From assembly GCA_021848825.1 (NCBI GenBank), contig JAJZTQ010000001.1:124001-188000 (forward strand): a stretch of 64,000 nucleotides of DNA. The letters run 5' to 3'. The notes under the pieces were generated by a model. That model ran no database searches, had not been told where the DNA came from, and worked only from the letters and a program-made list of their open reading frames with translations. Source of the DNA: Pseudomonadota bacterium. GTDB taxonomy: Bacteria > Pseudomonadota > Gammaproteobacteria > Burkholderiales > JABEVD01. Shown in pieces: positions 28,102 to 40,593 of the stretch; within the stretch, counting starts at the first letter, position 1; each line of letters opens with the position of its first letter. The translations under genes were made by a program, and so were the position numbers.

Positions 28102-29886
28102 ATGAAGCGCTTTTTTCTTTTTTTTCCCTTTCTTTCCCTGCCTGCCTGGGCAGATGACATGTTCGACGGCAACGAGATCGTCGTCACGGCAAGCAGAATG
28201 CCTGAGCCGATATCTTCGGCGGTAGAGGACGTGACGGTCATCACTCATGAAGAGATCGTCAGAGGTGGTCAATCGACGCTCGCCCAGCTGCTGCAGTTCC
28301 AGACCGGAATCGAAATCACGTCAAACGGTGGCATTGGGCAGCCGAGCGCGGTGCAGATCAGGGGATCCGGAAGCAGCCATACCCTTGTTCTTGTTGACGG
28401 CATGCGGATCGATTCGGCGACGACCGGCACCACGGCCATCGAAAATATCCCGCTCGACCAGATCGACCATATCGAGATCGTGAAGGGACCTGCAAGCGGC
28501 CTTTACGGCTCGGAGGCGATAGGTGGCGTCATCCAGATATTCACGAAAAAGGCCAAGGGGAACGGTTTCACGGCGTCAGCCGGCTACGGCGGCTATGACA
28601 CGAAGAGCTTGAGCGCAGGACTCCAGGAAGTATCGGGAAAAAACGATCTGAGCCTCAATGCCGGATATCTTCAAAGCGGGGGTTTTCCGGCCACTCGTCC
28701 GGGCAATTTTTCGTACAACCCGGCGAATGATGCATACAGGAATGCCAATGCGAGCCTCGATTACGCGCTTCATCTGACGGCGGAGGATGAGGCGGGAATC
28801 AGATTGTTTCAGAGCGCAGGCAATACCCAGTTCGCAGATACCCAGGTCATCGGGCTCAACCATGACGTGCTCTCAAGCTATTCGGTCTACAGCAAGAACA
28901 GGATTACGGCTTCATGGGAGAGTCTGCTGACTGCGGGAAGCGGTGAGGACCATCTTGTTTCATCGGGAAATTTTCCAGGCTATTTCACGACGAACCAGAA
29001 CCAGCTTTCATGGCAGAACGATTTTACCCTCGAACATGGAAAGATCATGGCCGGGCTTGAAGAGCTCGATCAGCATGTGACGAGCGATACCGCGTATCTG
29101 CTCACCTCCCGCAGCATCAGCTCCGCCTTTGCAGGTTATCAGGGCAACCTGCAAGATCGTCATTTCATGCAGGCCGACATCAGGGTGGACAAGAACAGTC
29201 AGTTCGGCACCTATCGCACCGGCAATGCCGGCTACGCCTACCGGTTCGATTCGGGATACAAGGTCAGGTTCGACATGGGAACGGCATTCAAGGCGCCGAC
29301 CTTCAACGATCTCTACTATCCGGGCTTCAGCAACCCCAATCTGCTTCCTGAAAAATCGACAAGCCGCGAAGTGGGGCTCGATTATGTTTCAGCATCGAGG
29401 CATCTCGGATTGACCTATTTCGACAACCAGATCCGCGACATGATCATCCTCGACCAGTTTTTCGTTCCGCAGAATATCGATTCCGCCCGGATACACGGCG
29501 TCGAGGTTTCCTATCAGGAATCGTTTTCAGCCTACAGGCTCGATTGCGGGCTCACCCTCCAGAACCCGGTCGACAGCCAGACCGGCTACCTGCTGCAGCG
29601 CCACGCCAGGCAGTTCGGCAGCGTCAAGCTCTCGCGCGAGCTCGATGCATGGCGCGCCGGTCTCGAATGGTTCGCAAGCGGCTATCGCTTCGACTCCGCC
29701 AGCCAGAATCCGGCAACGCGCCTCGGCGGCTACAATTTCCTGAATCTCACCGCGAGTCGGGATCTTTCCAAGTCATGGCGGCTGGACGCGAGATGGAACA
29801 ATCTCTTCAACAAGCATTACGAACTCGTCCAGTATTACAATACGCCAGGATCCAATCTCTTCGTCAGCCTCACCTACAAGATGTGA
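28102..29886 (+). CDS. btuB: TonB-dependent outer-membrane cobalamin receptor
   Basis: 594 residues with a signal peptide (MKRFFLFFPFLSLPAWA), a TonB box (EIVVTAS), a plug domain (QLLQFQTGIEI, QIRGSGSSHTLVLVDG, IEIVKGPASGLYGSEAIGGVI) and a 22-strand barrel ending in a C-terminal aromatic-rich strand (LFVSLTYKM). The riboswitch upstream and btuF downstream make cobalamin the likely ligand. The start at 28102 has GAGGAG; the track ORF begins inside the riboswitch. Confidence 0.94.
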   Translation: MKRFFLFFPFLSLPAWADDMFDGNEIVVTASRMPEPISSAVEDVTVITHEEIVRGGQSTLAQLLQFQTGIEITSNGGIGQPSAVQIRGSGSSHTLVLVDGMRIDSATTGTTAIENIPLDQIDHIEIVKGPASGLYGSEAIGGVIQIFTKKAKGNGFTASAGYGGYDTKSLSAGLQEVSGKNDLSLNAGYLQSGGFPATRPGNFSYNPANDAYRNANASLDYALHLTAEDEAGIRLFQSAGNTQFADTQVIGLNHDVLSSYSVYSKNRITASWESLLTAGSGEDHLVSSGNFPGYFTTNQNQLSWQNDFTLEHGKIMAGLEELDQHVTSDTAYLLTSRSISSAFAGYQGNLQDRHFMQADIRVDKNSQFGTYRTGNAGYAYRFDSGYKVRFDMGTAFKAPTFNDLYYPGFSNPNLLPEKSTSREVGLDYVSASRHLGLTYFDNQIRDMIILDQFFVPQNIDSARIHGVEVSYQESFSAYRLDCGLTLQNPVDSQTGYLLQRHARQFGSVKLSRELDAWRAGLEWFASGYRFDSASQNPATRLGGYNFLNLTASRDLSKSWRLDARWNNLFNKHYELVQYYNTPGSNLFVSLTYKM

Positions 29887-30734
29887 TGAGAAATCTTTCC
29901 TTCTTGCTGCTCCTCTGCCTTGCCTTTCCGGCATGGGGAGGGGTGGCCGAAAGAGACGATGCGGGGAAAACGCTTTTTCTCGATAAGCCTGCGAGAAGGA
30001 TCATCAGTCTTGCTCCCAGCATCACCGAACTGCTTTTCGCGGCTGGCGCGGGAAAGTTCCTGGTCGGAGCAGTCGAATACAGCGATTATCCAGCGGGAGC
30101 GGTGACGCTTGAGCGGGTGGGGAATGCCGGTGCGATCGACATCGAAAGGATCGCAGCGCTCCATCCCGATCTCGTCGTGGCATGGAAAAGCGGCAATCCG
30201 CTTCTTCAGCTGAGAAAGCTGGAAAGTCTCGGTATACCAGTCTTTCGTGTCGATCCCGAGCATTTGTCGGACATTCCGGATGAAATCGAAAAGCTCGGAT
30301 TCCTGTCAGGCACTGAAGAAACAGCCAGACAGGCCGCTCATGCTTTCAGGCTTCAATTGGAGAGGCTGAAGAAGCGCTATTCAGGAAAATCGAAAGTGAA
30401 AGTCTTCTACGAGATCTGGAACGATCCGCTGATGACAGTCAACAAGCATCACTTCATTTCGGACGTCATGACGCTTTGCGGCGCAGTGAATGTCTTCGGA
30501 AATCTTCCATCACTCGTGCCGACGGTGAGCGTCGAGGCGGTCATCAAGGCTGATCCTCAAATCGTCATCGCAAGCGGGCAGGGATACCGCCGGCCCGTGT
30601 GGCTCGACGAATGGAAGAAGTGGAAAATCAGCACCGGCTTCATTCCTGCAGATCTCATCAGCAGGCAGAGCCCGCGCATCCTGATCGGCGCAGAGCAGCT
30701 CTGCAGGCAGATCGACGCCATCAGAGACAGGTAG
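29886..30734 (+). CDS. btuF: periplasmic cobalamin-binding protein
   Basis: 282 residues, signal peptide MRNLSFLLLLCLAFPAWG, then the BtuF/FepB-type fold: RIISLAPSITELLFAAGAGKFLVGAVEYSDYP, ALHPDLVVAWKSGNP and VKVFYEIWNDPLMTV. The start overlaps the btuB stop (TGATG). BtuCD, the inner-membrane importer, is not in the window and must be encoded elsewhere if import is complete. Confidence 0.92.
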   Translation: MRNLSFLLLLCLAFPAWGGVAERDDAGKTLFLDKPARRIISLAPSITELLFAAGAGKFLVGAVEYSDYPAGAVTLERVGNAGAIDIERIAALHPDLVVAWKSGNPLLQLRKLESLGIPVFRVDPEHLSDIPDEIEKLGFLSGTEETARQAAHAFRLQLERLKKRYSGKSKVKVFYEIWNDPLMTVNKHHFISDVMTLCGAVNVFGNLPSLVPTVSVEAVIKADPQIVIASGQGYRRPVWLDEWKKWKISTGFIPADLISRQSPRILIGAEQLCRQIDAIRDR

Positions 30735-30745
30735 TTCGATTGTGA

Positions 30746-33258
<2,513 letters not shown>

Positions 33259-33261
33259 TAG

Positions 33262-34560
<1,299 letters not shown>

Positions 34561-34842
34561 ATGCGCATCCTGCTCCTGATTCTGCTATCCCTCATTGCCC
34601 TCGTGCAGTATTCGCTTTGGCTGGGCAAGGGAGGATGGCTTCAGGTATGGGATCTTGATCGGCAGATCAGTGTTCAGCAGGCCAAGAATACGGCCATGCG
34701 GGCCAGGAATGCGGCAATCGAAGCCGACGTGAAGGATCTCAAGCAGGGACACGCTGCGATAGAGGAGAGGGCGAGGCATCAGCTCGGCATGATCAAAGAT
34801 GGCGAAATATTCTTTCAGGTGATCAAGCCGGCGAAAAAATGA
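34561..34842 (+). CDS. ftsB: cell division protein FtsB
   Basis: 93 residues: one N-terminal transmembrane helix (LLLILLSLIALVQYSLWLG) followed by a periplasmic coiled coil (VQQAKNTAMRARNAAIEADVKDL) and the conserved ARHQLGMIKDGEIFFQV end. FtsB forms the FtsQLB divisome complex. It starts on the base after the enolase stop. Confidence 0.92.
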   Translation: MRILLLILLSLIALVQYSLWLGKGGWLQVWDLDRQISVQQAKNTAMRARNAAIEADVKDLKQGHAAIEERARHQLGMIKDGEIFFQVIKPAKK

Positions 34843-35243
34843 TTTCGGTCGAACTCAAGCCCTCTTACATCCTGGCTTTGCTGCTTGCTGCAGCGCATTC
34901 CGGCGCGATTTTCCTGATCCTCGCGCTGCCCATTTCCTACCAGCCCATTCTTGTTCTGCTGCTCCTGGCAAACATGATCCATTCGATCATGCATCATGCG
35001 CTTCGCCTTTTTCCTGCATCGCCTTCTTCCTTGAGGATAGGCGAGAAATCCTGCACGCTTTACCTTCGAAACGGCAGGGAAATCGATTTCTCGTTCGCAG
35101 GAAACACTTATGTTTCTCCTTCCCTGACCGTGCTCAACTTCAGGGAGGCAGGATCGCATTTCATCAGGTCCGTTGTCATCCTGCCTGACTGCATCGAGAG
35201 GGAATCCTTCAGGCGACTCAGGGTACGGCTCAAATGGAAATGA
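34839..35243 (+). CDS. YgfX/CptA-like membrane protein
   Basis: 134 residues: a cytoplasmic start with an early SVELKPS, two close transmembrane helices (residues ~9-50), then a small soluble C-terminal domain. This is the layout of YgfX (CptA) proteins, which in some bacteria are paired with SdhE. Here it follows ftsB instead. The start overlaps ftsB by 4 bases; it abuts the converging lipoprotein gene. Confidence 0.6.
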   Translation: MISVELKPSYILALLLAAAHSGAIFLILALPISYQPILVLLLLANMIHSIMHHALRLFPASPSSLRIGEKSCTLYLRNGREIDFSFAGNTYVSPSLTVLNFREAGSHFIRSVVILPDCIERESFRRLRVRLKWK

Positions 35244-35693
35244 TCACATCATCTTCCAGCTGCCGTCCGCCTGCCGGCATGCCTTGCCATAAACGGTTTC
35301 CTGCTTCCCGCCTATGATGGCTTTGGTCGTGAAATCGCGGCATGGGCCGCTTTCCGTCTCGTATGTTTTGGTCGGGGTGACGGTATAGGTGTTTCCGGTA
35401 TCGGGATTGCGCCAGGTCGTTGATTGTCCTGTGCGGTCGGTTTCCATGGCGCGAGCCGTTTTCAATCTGTCCGTGTCATCCATGGATTTGCCAATCGCGC
35501 TGCCGAGATAGGCGCCGGCCAAGGTTCCGGCGATGATCGCGACATTTCGCCCTGTTCCCTGCCCAACCTGTGAACCAAGAACTCCGCCCAGGACGCCTCC
35601 TGTAATCGTACCGACATCCTGCTTGGTGGGCTGCTCTGAGCAAGCGGCAAGGGCAATGGCGAGCAGGGCGACCTTGATCCGATTCGATTCCAT
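35244..35693 (-). CDS. glycine-zipper outer-membrane lipoprotein (17 kDa antigen-like)
   Basis: 149 residues. The lipoprotein signal LLAIALAAC puts the lipidated Cys near residue 18. A Gly-rich two-helix zipper follows (GTITGGVLGGVLGSQVGQGTGRNVAIIAGTLAGAYLGSAIGKSM), then the C-terminal domain of RT0821/Lpp0805-type proteins (TYETESGPCRDFTTKAIIGGKQETVYGKACRQADGSW). I prefer the ATG at 35693, spaced 7 from AGGGAG, over the one two codons earlier. Likely structural or envelope-stress related. Confidence 0.85.
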   Translation of the reverse strand: MESNRIKVALLAIALAACSEQPTKQDVGTITGGVLGGVLGSQVGQGTGRNVAIIAGTLAGAYLGSAIGKSMDDTDRLKTARAMETDRTGQSTTWRNPDTGNTYTVTPTKTYETESGPCRDFTTKAIIGGKQETVYGKACRQADGSWKMM

Positions 35694-35753
35694 TTTCATG
35701 CTCCCTGAATGATCTGATTCGATTATAGGCAATGGCCAGCATCATTCAAGGCA

Positions 35754-36101
35754 TCAGCTGAAGGCGGTTTCTTCTCCTATGTCTTCCGCTGCATCGATGA
35801 CGATGGAATGAAGTGAAACGTCGAACCATTTCCAGAAAAGCTTGAGGCTTCTGTCGACAGGCCAGGTATTTTCCTCGTCCGACCATTCGGAAAGCTCGGC
35901 TTCGAAGATTCTGCCGTAGATATGATCTATCGCCGCGAGCGCATCCTCAATTTCATCGAAATCGGGGATGAGATAAACAGTCGAGTCGGCCCTCAATTGT
36001 TCCAGCGTGATGTCTATTTCCGATCCCGGGAGATTCCTGATCCAGTCCAGGAAAGGTTCCTTCGGCTTGACGATGGCGACGCTGCGATCGACTGCATACA
36101 T
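35754..36101 (-). CDS. conserved hypothetical protein, acidic
   Basis: 115 residues, acidic, with no membrane segment or signal. A striking Trp-rich C-terminal part (LSEWSDEENTWPVDRSLKLFWKWFDVSLHSIVID) resembles small conserved betaproteobacterial proteins of unknown function. The start at 36101 has the ideal AAGGAGAAAAA site; the track ORF adds 18 residues. Role unknown. Confidence 0.65.
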   Translation of the reverse strand: MYAVDRSVAIVKPKEPFLDWIRNLPGSEIDITLEQLRADSTVYLIPDFDEIEDALAAIDHIYGRIFEAELSEWSDEENTWPVDRSLKLFWKWFDVSLHSIVIDAAEDIGEETAFS

Positions 36102-36167
36102 TTTTTCTCCTTCAAGCGATGATGCTTCATTGTATAACATCCAAGATGACAGCATGAAGAAGGGGAA

Positions 36168-36189
36168 TCCTCCCGGGGTCCCGGGAGGA
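36168..36189 (-). terminator. hairpin terminator after the ModA-like gene
   Basis: A perfect 10-base-pair stem TCCTCCCGGG / CCCGGGAGGA with a 2-base loop lies 6 bases after the stop of the binding-protein gene on the minus strand and is followed by a pyrimidine-rich tail (TTCCCCTTCTTC). The T-run is interrupted, and a 2-base loop means the innermost pairs must open. Confidence 0.6.
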
Positions 36190-36194
36190 GGGTA

Positions 36195-37142
36195 TTACGG
36201 ATGGTAAGGCTTGAAGCCGTATCTTTGGAAAATCGCCAACGCCTTGGGGGACTTCAGAAATTCGACCCATGCCTTTGCCGCTTCAGGATTTGGTGCATCC
36301 TTCACGACGCCAGCAGCGTAGATCGCCGTCGAATTCTGATTGGCGGGAATGCGCACGAAACTGATGGGATTGTTCGCATACTTCTCCTGGAAGACTGCTT
36401 CCGAACCCCAGGTCACGCCGGCATCGGCCTTGCCCTGCATCAAATACATCGGGCTCTGCCTGTGATGGATATGGGTCAGGATGGCCTCCCCATTCTTCAC
36501 CTTGGTCTCGTAAACCGTTTTCACGAGTTCGTCTCCGCCGGCCTTCTTGAGCGCAGCCTTGATCTGCCTGCCGATGCCTTCGAATGCGGGATTGGGCATG
36601 ACGAGGCGGACGCCGGGCTTGCCGAGATCCTTGAGCGAAGTGATGTGGGCAGGATTGTTCTTGGGAATCATGATCGCGAGGTCATTGGTGGCGTACGGTT
36701 CGGCAGAATGCACATAGCCCTTGTCGACCATCTGTTTGACCCGCTTCATGCCTGCCGCATAGACATCGGCTTTCACCGTCCAGGTCATGTTGCCGACCGT
36801 GATGGTGCCGCCTTTCTCGATTTGCGCAGCAACCAGTCCGGGAGGAATGGTTTCGTAATAGATCTTGCCCTTTAGTTCAGGATGGGCCTCTTCGAAAGCC
36901 TCGACAAGCGGGGCCATGGCGAAATAGTAGTTTCCGCCGACGAAAATCGAGAGCTTGGCGTTGAAGGGATTGCCGTGGAAATCCGGCAGGTTGTCCACCT
37001 CGGGAACCGTGAATTCAAGTCCCCTTTCCTTGACCGGATTGTTCTTGTTGTCGCTCCAGGGCGGGTATACATCGGCGACGGCCTGAGCCGTCGCCAGAAT
37101 GATCCCCAACCCTGCCAGCGTCGAGAATGATTTCTTCAGCAT
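36195..37142 (-). CDS. ModA-like periplasmic substrate-binding protein, orphan
   Basis: 315 residues with a signal peptide (LKKSFSTLAGLGIILATAQAVA). The fold and the end (AAGVVKDAPNPEAAKAWVEFLKSPKALAIFQRYGFKPY) are those of molybdate-type type II binding proteins. The extra N-terminal part (YPPWSDNKNNPVKERGLEFTVPEVDNLPDFHG) and a His cluster (THIHHRQSP) are not typical of ModA. No permease or ATPase gene is nearby. It forms a two-gene unit with the Tat-exported protein upstream. The ligand is unknown; an oxyanion is an inference from fold and from the Moco genes next door. ATG at 37142 has AAAGGTG. Confidence 0.75.
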   Translation of the reverse strand: MLKKSFSTLAGLGIILATAQAVADVYPPWSDNKNNPVKERGLEFTVPEVDNLPDFHGNPFNAKLSIFVGGNYYFAMAPLVEAFEEAHPELKGKIYYETIPPGLVAAQIEKGGTITVGNMTWTVKADVYAAGMKRVKQMVDKGYVHSAEPYATNDLAIMIPKNNPAHITSLKDLGKPGVRLVMPNPAFEGIGRQIKAALKKAGGDELVKTVYETKVKNGEAILTHIHHRQSPMYLMQGKADAGVTWGSEAVFQEKYANNPISFVRIPANQNSTAIYAAGVVKDAPNPEAAKAWVEFLKSPKALAIFQRYGFKPYHP

Positions 37143-37152
37143 TGAAACACCT

Positions 37153-37941
37153 TTATCTTGCATACTGGAATCCGTGGGATCCCAGTTCAGGAATGGTTCC
37201 GACGATGCCGGGGGTGAGGATCACGCCGGGGATCAGATGGTTGGTGAATTCCGCGACCATTTGCGGAACGGTCAGCTTGTCGGGGTTGACGCCCTTCTTG
37301 TGAAGATTGTGCGAGACTTCGAAAATCGCATTGTGGCAGCCCAGGAATACAGCGCCCCTTGCCTGCAGGACAGCAATCGAATTGTCCTCGGGAGCAAAAA
37401 CGCCGCTCTCGTCTTCGAAATTCTTCGGATCGGCATGCGCTGCTTCAGGAATCTTCAGGAACACGTTTTCCTTGAATTTGTCCCCGGTGAGCTTGGAGAG
37501 CTGATACTTGTCCCAAAGATACTGATCGTAGAGCGCGAGATGGGCGGGGCCGTGGGTAGCCGATACGCAAAGGAAATCGGGGTGTTTGTACGCCCAGATC
37601 TGGCAGTTCATGGAATTGCGCATCAGGTTGAGCCAGGGGCCGGCGATGTCCGTGTTGTCCCAGACCTGCTTCGTCTTGCCCTTGTATTTCATCAGGATGG
37701 TGAGCGCTTCATGATCCCACTGATCCGGGGTCGTCAGGATCATGGGGACTTCCTTGAAATCACGGCGGCGGGGAGCCTTGGCCAGCGCAGCAGTCAGTTG
37801 CTTCAGCGATTTTGCTCCTTCCTGCACGAAAGAGGGAAGGGCTTCTTCGGCAGCCTGTGCGACTCCGCTTCCTGCGAGCGCAACCCCTGCGATGCTGGAT
37901 TTTGCCATGATGCCCAACATGTCTCTGCGCGAAATATCCAT
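37153..37941 (-). CDS. Tat-exported DsrE-like protein
   Basis: 262 residues. The Tat leader SRRDMLGIMAKSSIAGVALAG predicts export in folded form. The C-terminal part (VLQARGAVFLGCHNAIFEVSHNL ... LIPGVILTPGIVGTIPELGSHGFQY) resembles the DsrE/DsrF sulfur-relay fold, with one Cys at the place of the DsrE active site. Another Cys pair region is MNCQIWAYKHPDFLCVSATHGP. A periplasmic DsrE-like protein may bind a sulfur species or a metal; this is inference. It ends before the ModA-like gene, whose start it nearly touches. Confidence 0.6.
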   Translation of the reverse strand: MDISRRDMLGIMAKSSIAGVALAGSGVAQAAEEALPSFVQEGAKSLKQLTAALAKAPRRRDFKEVPMILTTPDQWDHEALTILMKYKGKTKQVWDNTDIAGPWLNLMRNSMNCQIWAYKHPDFLCVSATHGPAHLALYDQYLWDKYQLSKLTGDKFKENVFLKIPEAAHADPKNFEDESGVFAPEDNSIAVLQARGAVFLGCHNAIFEVSHNLHKKGVNPDKLTVPQMVAEFTNHLIPGVILTPGIVGTIPELGSHGFQYAR

Positions 37942-38006
37942 GATCAGGTTTCTCCTTTCTATTGGTCAATTGTGCCGCTGATGTGCGGCCTGCTGATACA
38001 GATGCA

Positions 38007-38020
38007 AATTAGTCCTAATT
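38007..38020. promoter_or_regulatory. palindrome AATTAG-TC-CTAATT, candidate regulator site
   Basis: A perfect 6-base inverted repeat lies 66 bases before the Tat-protein ATG in the divergent control region. It is a candidate binding site for the adjacent LysR regulator or another factor. Confidence 0.4.
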
Positions 38021-38057
38021 ATCAGGCCACTGAAGCATAAACACAAAGCCGATAGAT

Positions 38058-38082
38058 GCATAACAGATTATGCGGGTATAAT
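38058..38082 (+). promoter_or_regulatory. LysR-type operator GCATAA-N4-TTATGC with adjacent TATAAT
   Basis: The perfect inverted repeat at 38058-38073 has the T-N11-A layout of LysR sites and ends 4 bases before a TATAAT (38077-38082). It sits where the -35 of the lysR gene would be, as in autorepression. No good -35 is seen. Confidence 0.45.
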
Positions 38083-38115
38083 CGATTCAAATAATAGTTG
38101 AGGAACGGAGTCGTA

Positions 38116-39072
38116 ATGCGGATCACCCTGAGGCAGTTGCAGATTTTCGTAGCCGTCGCTCGCACATCGAGCACGACTGAAGCAGGAAAACATCTTCCCT
38201 TGTCGCAATCGGCAACCAGCGCAGCGATCAATGACATAGAGAGCCTCCTGAATACCCAGCTTTTCGACAGGGTAGGAAAAAGGCTCGTGCTCAACGACAA
38301 TGGCAGGCTGCTCTTGCCCAATGCGCTTTCGCTGATCGAGAGCGCCATGGATCTCGAGCAGCAGTTCTCGGAAGCGCATTCCAGCCAGCCTTCGCAGCTT
38401 CGCCTCGGGGCGAGCACCACCATAGGCAATTATATCCTGCCAGGACTGATATCAGGCTGCAGAAGGCAGCAGAATTTGTCCGAATGCGAGGTGGCGCCCA
38501 ACATGCTCCTGTCCATCGCAAACAGCCCCAAAGTGGCTGAAGCGGTGGCCAATTACGAAATCGACGCGGGCTTCATCGAGGGGCAGTGCAAGGAACAGAG
38601 CCTCGATGTGATTCCCTGGCTGCAGGACGAACTGCTGATCGTTGCTTCCCCGCATCATGCATTGGCAGGAGTGGGAAAAGTGACGCTCGATTCTTTGCAG
38701 AAGGCGTTCTGGCTGATGCGGGAATCGGAGTCGGGCACGAGGCAGGTGGTCGAATATGAACTGCTTCGTCATTTGAATCATCTCAATATCGGCATGGAAT
38801 TCGGCGGAACGGAGGCCTTGAAGCGGGCTACCGTGGAAGGGCTTGGCATCAGCTGCGTATCGAGATGGGCGGTCGCCGACTATCTTGCTTCCGGGCAGCT
38901 TGTCGTGCTCGATACGGAATTGCCCAAGCTGACCCGGAAATTCCATATCATCCTGCACAAGCAGAAATTCCTTTCCGACAATCTGAAGCATTTCCTTAAC
39001 CATTGCGCGGGAAGCGAAATGTTCAAGACTGCCGTGAAGTCGAACGGCATCAACCGCCTGTCGCCGACATGA
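38116..39072 (+). CDS. LysR-family transcriptional regulator
   Basis: 318 residues. The N-terminal winged HTH (LRQLQIFVAVARTSSTTEAGKHLPLSQSATSAAINDIE) is followed by the helical linker and a type II effector-binding domain with LRLGASTTIGNYILPGLI, close to the CysB/CbbR-like branch. It is divergent from the Tat-protein/ModA-like pair with two palindromes between them, so it is their likely regulator. The ATG at 38116 has GGAG six bases upstream. The 3' end overlaps moaA by 23 bases. Confidence 0.9.
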   Translation: MRITLRQLQIFVAVARTSSTTEAGKHLPLSQSATSAAINDIESLLNTQLFDRVGKRLVLNDNGRLLLPNALSLIESAMDLEQQFSEAHSSQPSQLRLGASTTIGNYILPGLISGCRRQQNLSECEVAPNMLLSIANSPKVAEAVANYEIDAGFIEGQCKEQSLDVIPWLQDELLIVASPHHALAGVGKVTLDSLQKAFWLMRESESGTRQVVEYELLRHLNHLNIGMEFGGTEALKRATVEGLGISCVSRWAVADYLASGQLVVLDTELPKLTRKFHIILHKQKFLSDNLKHFLNHCAGSEMFKTAVKSNGINRLSPT

Positions 39073-40030
39073 ATCGGATGATCTTTTCCGGAGATTCCCT
39101 GAATTCATGGCGCTCCGGTTTCAGTTCCATCGCTGTCGCCAATGCATGCTGAAGCGCGTCTTCATTTGCGCCTGACCTCAGAAGGGATCTGAATTCGAAT
39201 TTATCTTCCTGGCCGAGGCAAAGGTAAAGCGTGCCATCCACGCCGAGTCGAACCCTGTTGCAGCTTTCGCAGAAATGCTGGGAAATCGGGGTGATGAAAC
39301 CGATGCTGAATTTTCCGTCCAGGCTTTGCAGATAATGGGCAGGACCTCCCCCGGGAAGCACGGCGGGAACCAGGCCGAATTTCTCTGCGAGCGACTGCCT
39401 GACGGGCTGGAGATCGAAAAAGCCCTGGCGCCTTCCCGTTTCTCCCATCGGCATCCGTTCAATCAGCCGCAGCACCAGTTCCCGATTAATGCAGAAATCG
39501 GCCATTTTCTCGATCTCATGTTCGTTGACGCCGGCAAGGACGACCATGTTGATCTTGATCATGTCGAAACCCGCCGCCCTTGCAGCATCGATTCCGGAAA
39601 TGATTTTCCCCAGTACATCCCTTCCGGTCAGTTCCCTGATGCGCGCGGAATCCAGGGAATCGAGGCTGATGTTGATTCGATTGACGCCTGAGGTCTTCAG
39701 CTTTTCGGCATGCTGATCGAGCAGCGTCGCATTGGTGCTGAGGGAAAGATCTTCCAGTCCGCTCAATTCGGAAAGCCTCGCTGCGAGATCCTCGAGGTTT
39801 CTTCTCATCAGGGGTTCGCCGCCCGTCAGCCTGATCCGCTTCACGCCATTATTGACGAAAAGTCTCGCCAGTCTTGCCGTTTCATCGAAATTCAGCCAGC
39901 TTTCCGGTTCCTTGAATGATTTGTGGCCTTTCGGCAGGCAGTAGCTGCACCTCAGGTCGCACCTGTCGGTCACGGAGAGCCTGAGATACTCTATTTTCCG
40001 CCCGAAGCGGTCTTTCAAAGTGGCTTCCAC
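39050..40030 (-). CDS. moaA: GTP 3',8-cyclase (molybdenum cofactor step 1)
   Basis: MoaA, 326 residues, a radical SAM enzyme. The N-terminal cluster is CDLRCSYC, the C-terminal substrate cluster is CESCNRVRLGVDGTLYLC, and the protein ends in the catalytic Gly-Gly tail (MSATGG). No ATG exists in a suitable place: the start is a GTG at 40030 behind AAAGGAAA. The track ORF begins at an upstream TTG inside the ModE-type operator. Divergent from mobB. Confidence 0.95.
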   Translation of the reverse strand: MEATLKDRFGRKIEYLRLSVTDRCDLRCSYCLPKGHKSFKEPESWLNFDETARLARLFVNNGVKRIRLTGGEPLMRRNLEDLAARLSELSGLEDLSLSTNATLLDQHAEKLKTSGVNRINISLDSLDSARIRELTGRDVLGKIISGIDAARAAGFDMIKINMVVLAGVNEHEIEKMADFCINRELVLRLIERMPMGETGRRQGFFDLQPVRQSLAEKFGLVPAVLPGGGPAHYLQSLDGKFSIGFITPISQHFCESCNRVRLGVDGTLYLCLGQEDKFEFRSLLRSGANEDALQHALATAMELKPERHEFRESPEKIIRFMSATGG

Positions 40031-40044
40031 GGCTTTCCTTTCGG

Positions 40045-40068
40045 CGTTATATCTGAAAAAATATAACA
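40045..40068. promoter_or_regulatory. ModE-type operator between moaA and mobB
   Basis: CGTTATAT, 8 bases, ATATAACA. The half-site and the 8-base spacing match the E. coli modA operator as I know it; only the last base of the right arm departs. It covers the -15 to -38 region of moaA and lies 28-51 bases before the preferred mobB start, so it could control both directions. A ModE-like gene lies in the same cluster. Confidence 0.7.
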
Positions 40069-40095
40069 CCGTGGGCAATGACAAAGAAGTACCTG

Positions 40096-40593
40096 ATGAA
40101 AATATTCGGATTCGCCGGCTTCTCCGGAAGCGGGAAAACGACCCTGATCGAAAAGCTGATCCCGATCTTCAATGAAGATGGATACGCTGTTTCGACGATC
40201 AAGCATGCCCATCACGACTTCGATATCGATATCCAGGGAAAGGATTCCTGGCGGCACAAAAGGGCGGGCGCCAAGGAAGTGCTAGTCGCTTCGGGGAAGC
40301 GATGGGCGCTGATGCACGAGCTGGGCGAAGAGAATGAGCCTTCCCTTTCGGCCCATTTGGCGAGAATTTCACCATGCGACATCGTCTTCGTGGAAGGCTG
40401 CAAACATGACCCCATCCCGAAGCTCGAAATCCACAGAAAGGCAGCGATGAATCCCTATCTTTTTCATGAAGACCCAAATATCGTCGCAATAGCCTGCGAT
40501 ACGTTCATCGAAACCAAGCTTCCCGTTCTCGATCTTGATCGCGTCGATCTGATCGCCGCATTCATCAAACAATATCTCTGGATGGCGCGATGA
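40096..40593 (+). CDS. mobB: molybdopterin-guanine dinucleotide biosynthesis adapter MobB
   Basis: MobB, 165 residues, a P-loop GTPase (FAGFSGSGKTTLIEKLIP) that assists MobA. TIKHAHHDFDID and VEGCKHDPIPKLEIHR are typical. Two ATGs are possible: 40078 and 40096; neither has a strong ribosome site, and I chose the later because homologues begin MKxFGF. The 3' end overlaps moeA by 4 bases. Confidence 0.92.
   Translation: MKIFGFAGFSGSGKTTLIEKLIPIFNEDGYAVSTIKHAHHDFDIDIQGKDSWRHKRAGAKEVLVASGKRWALMHELGEENEPSLSAHLARISPCDIVFVEGCKHDPIPKLEIHRKAAMNPYLFHEDPNIVAIACDTFIETKLPVLDLDRVDLIAAFIKQYLWMAR

Noticed and set aside
39050-40084. Longer moaA start at TTG 40084
   Set aside because: It would place the ModE-type operator inside the coding region and has no ribosome site; GTG 40030 has both a good site and the family N-terminus.
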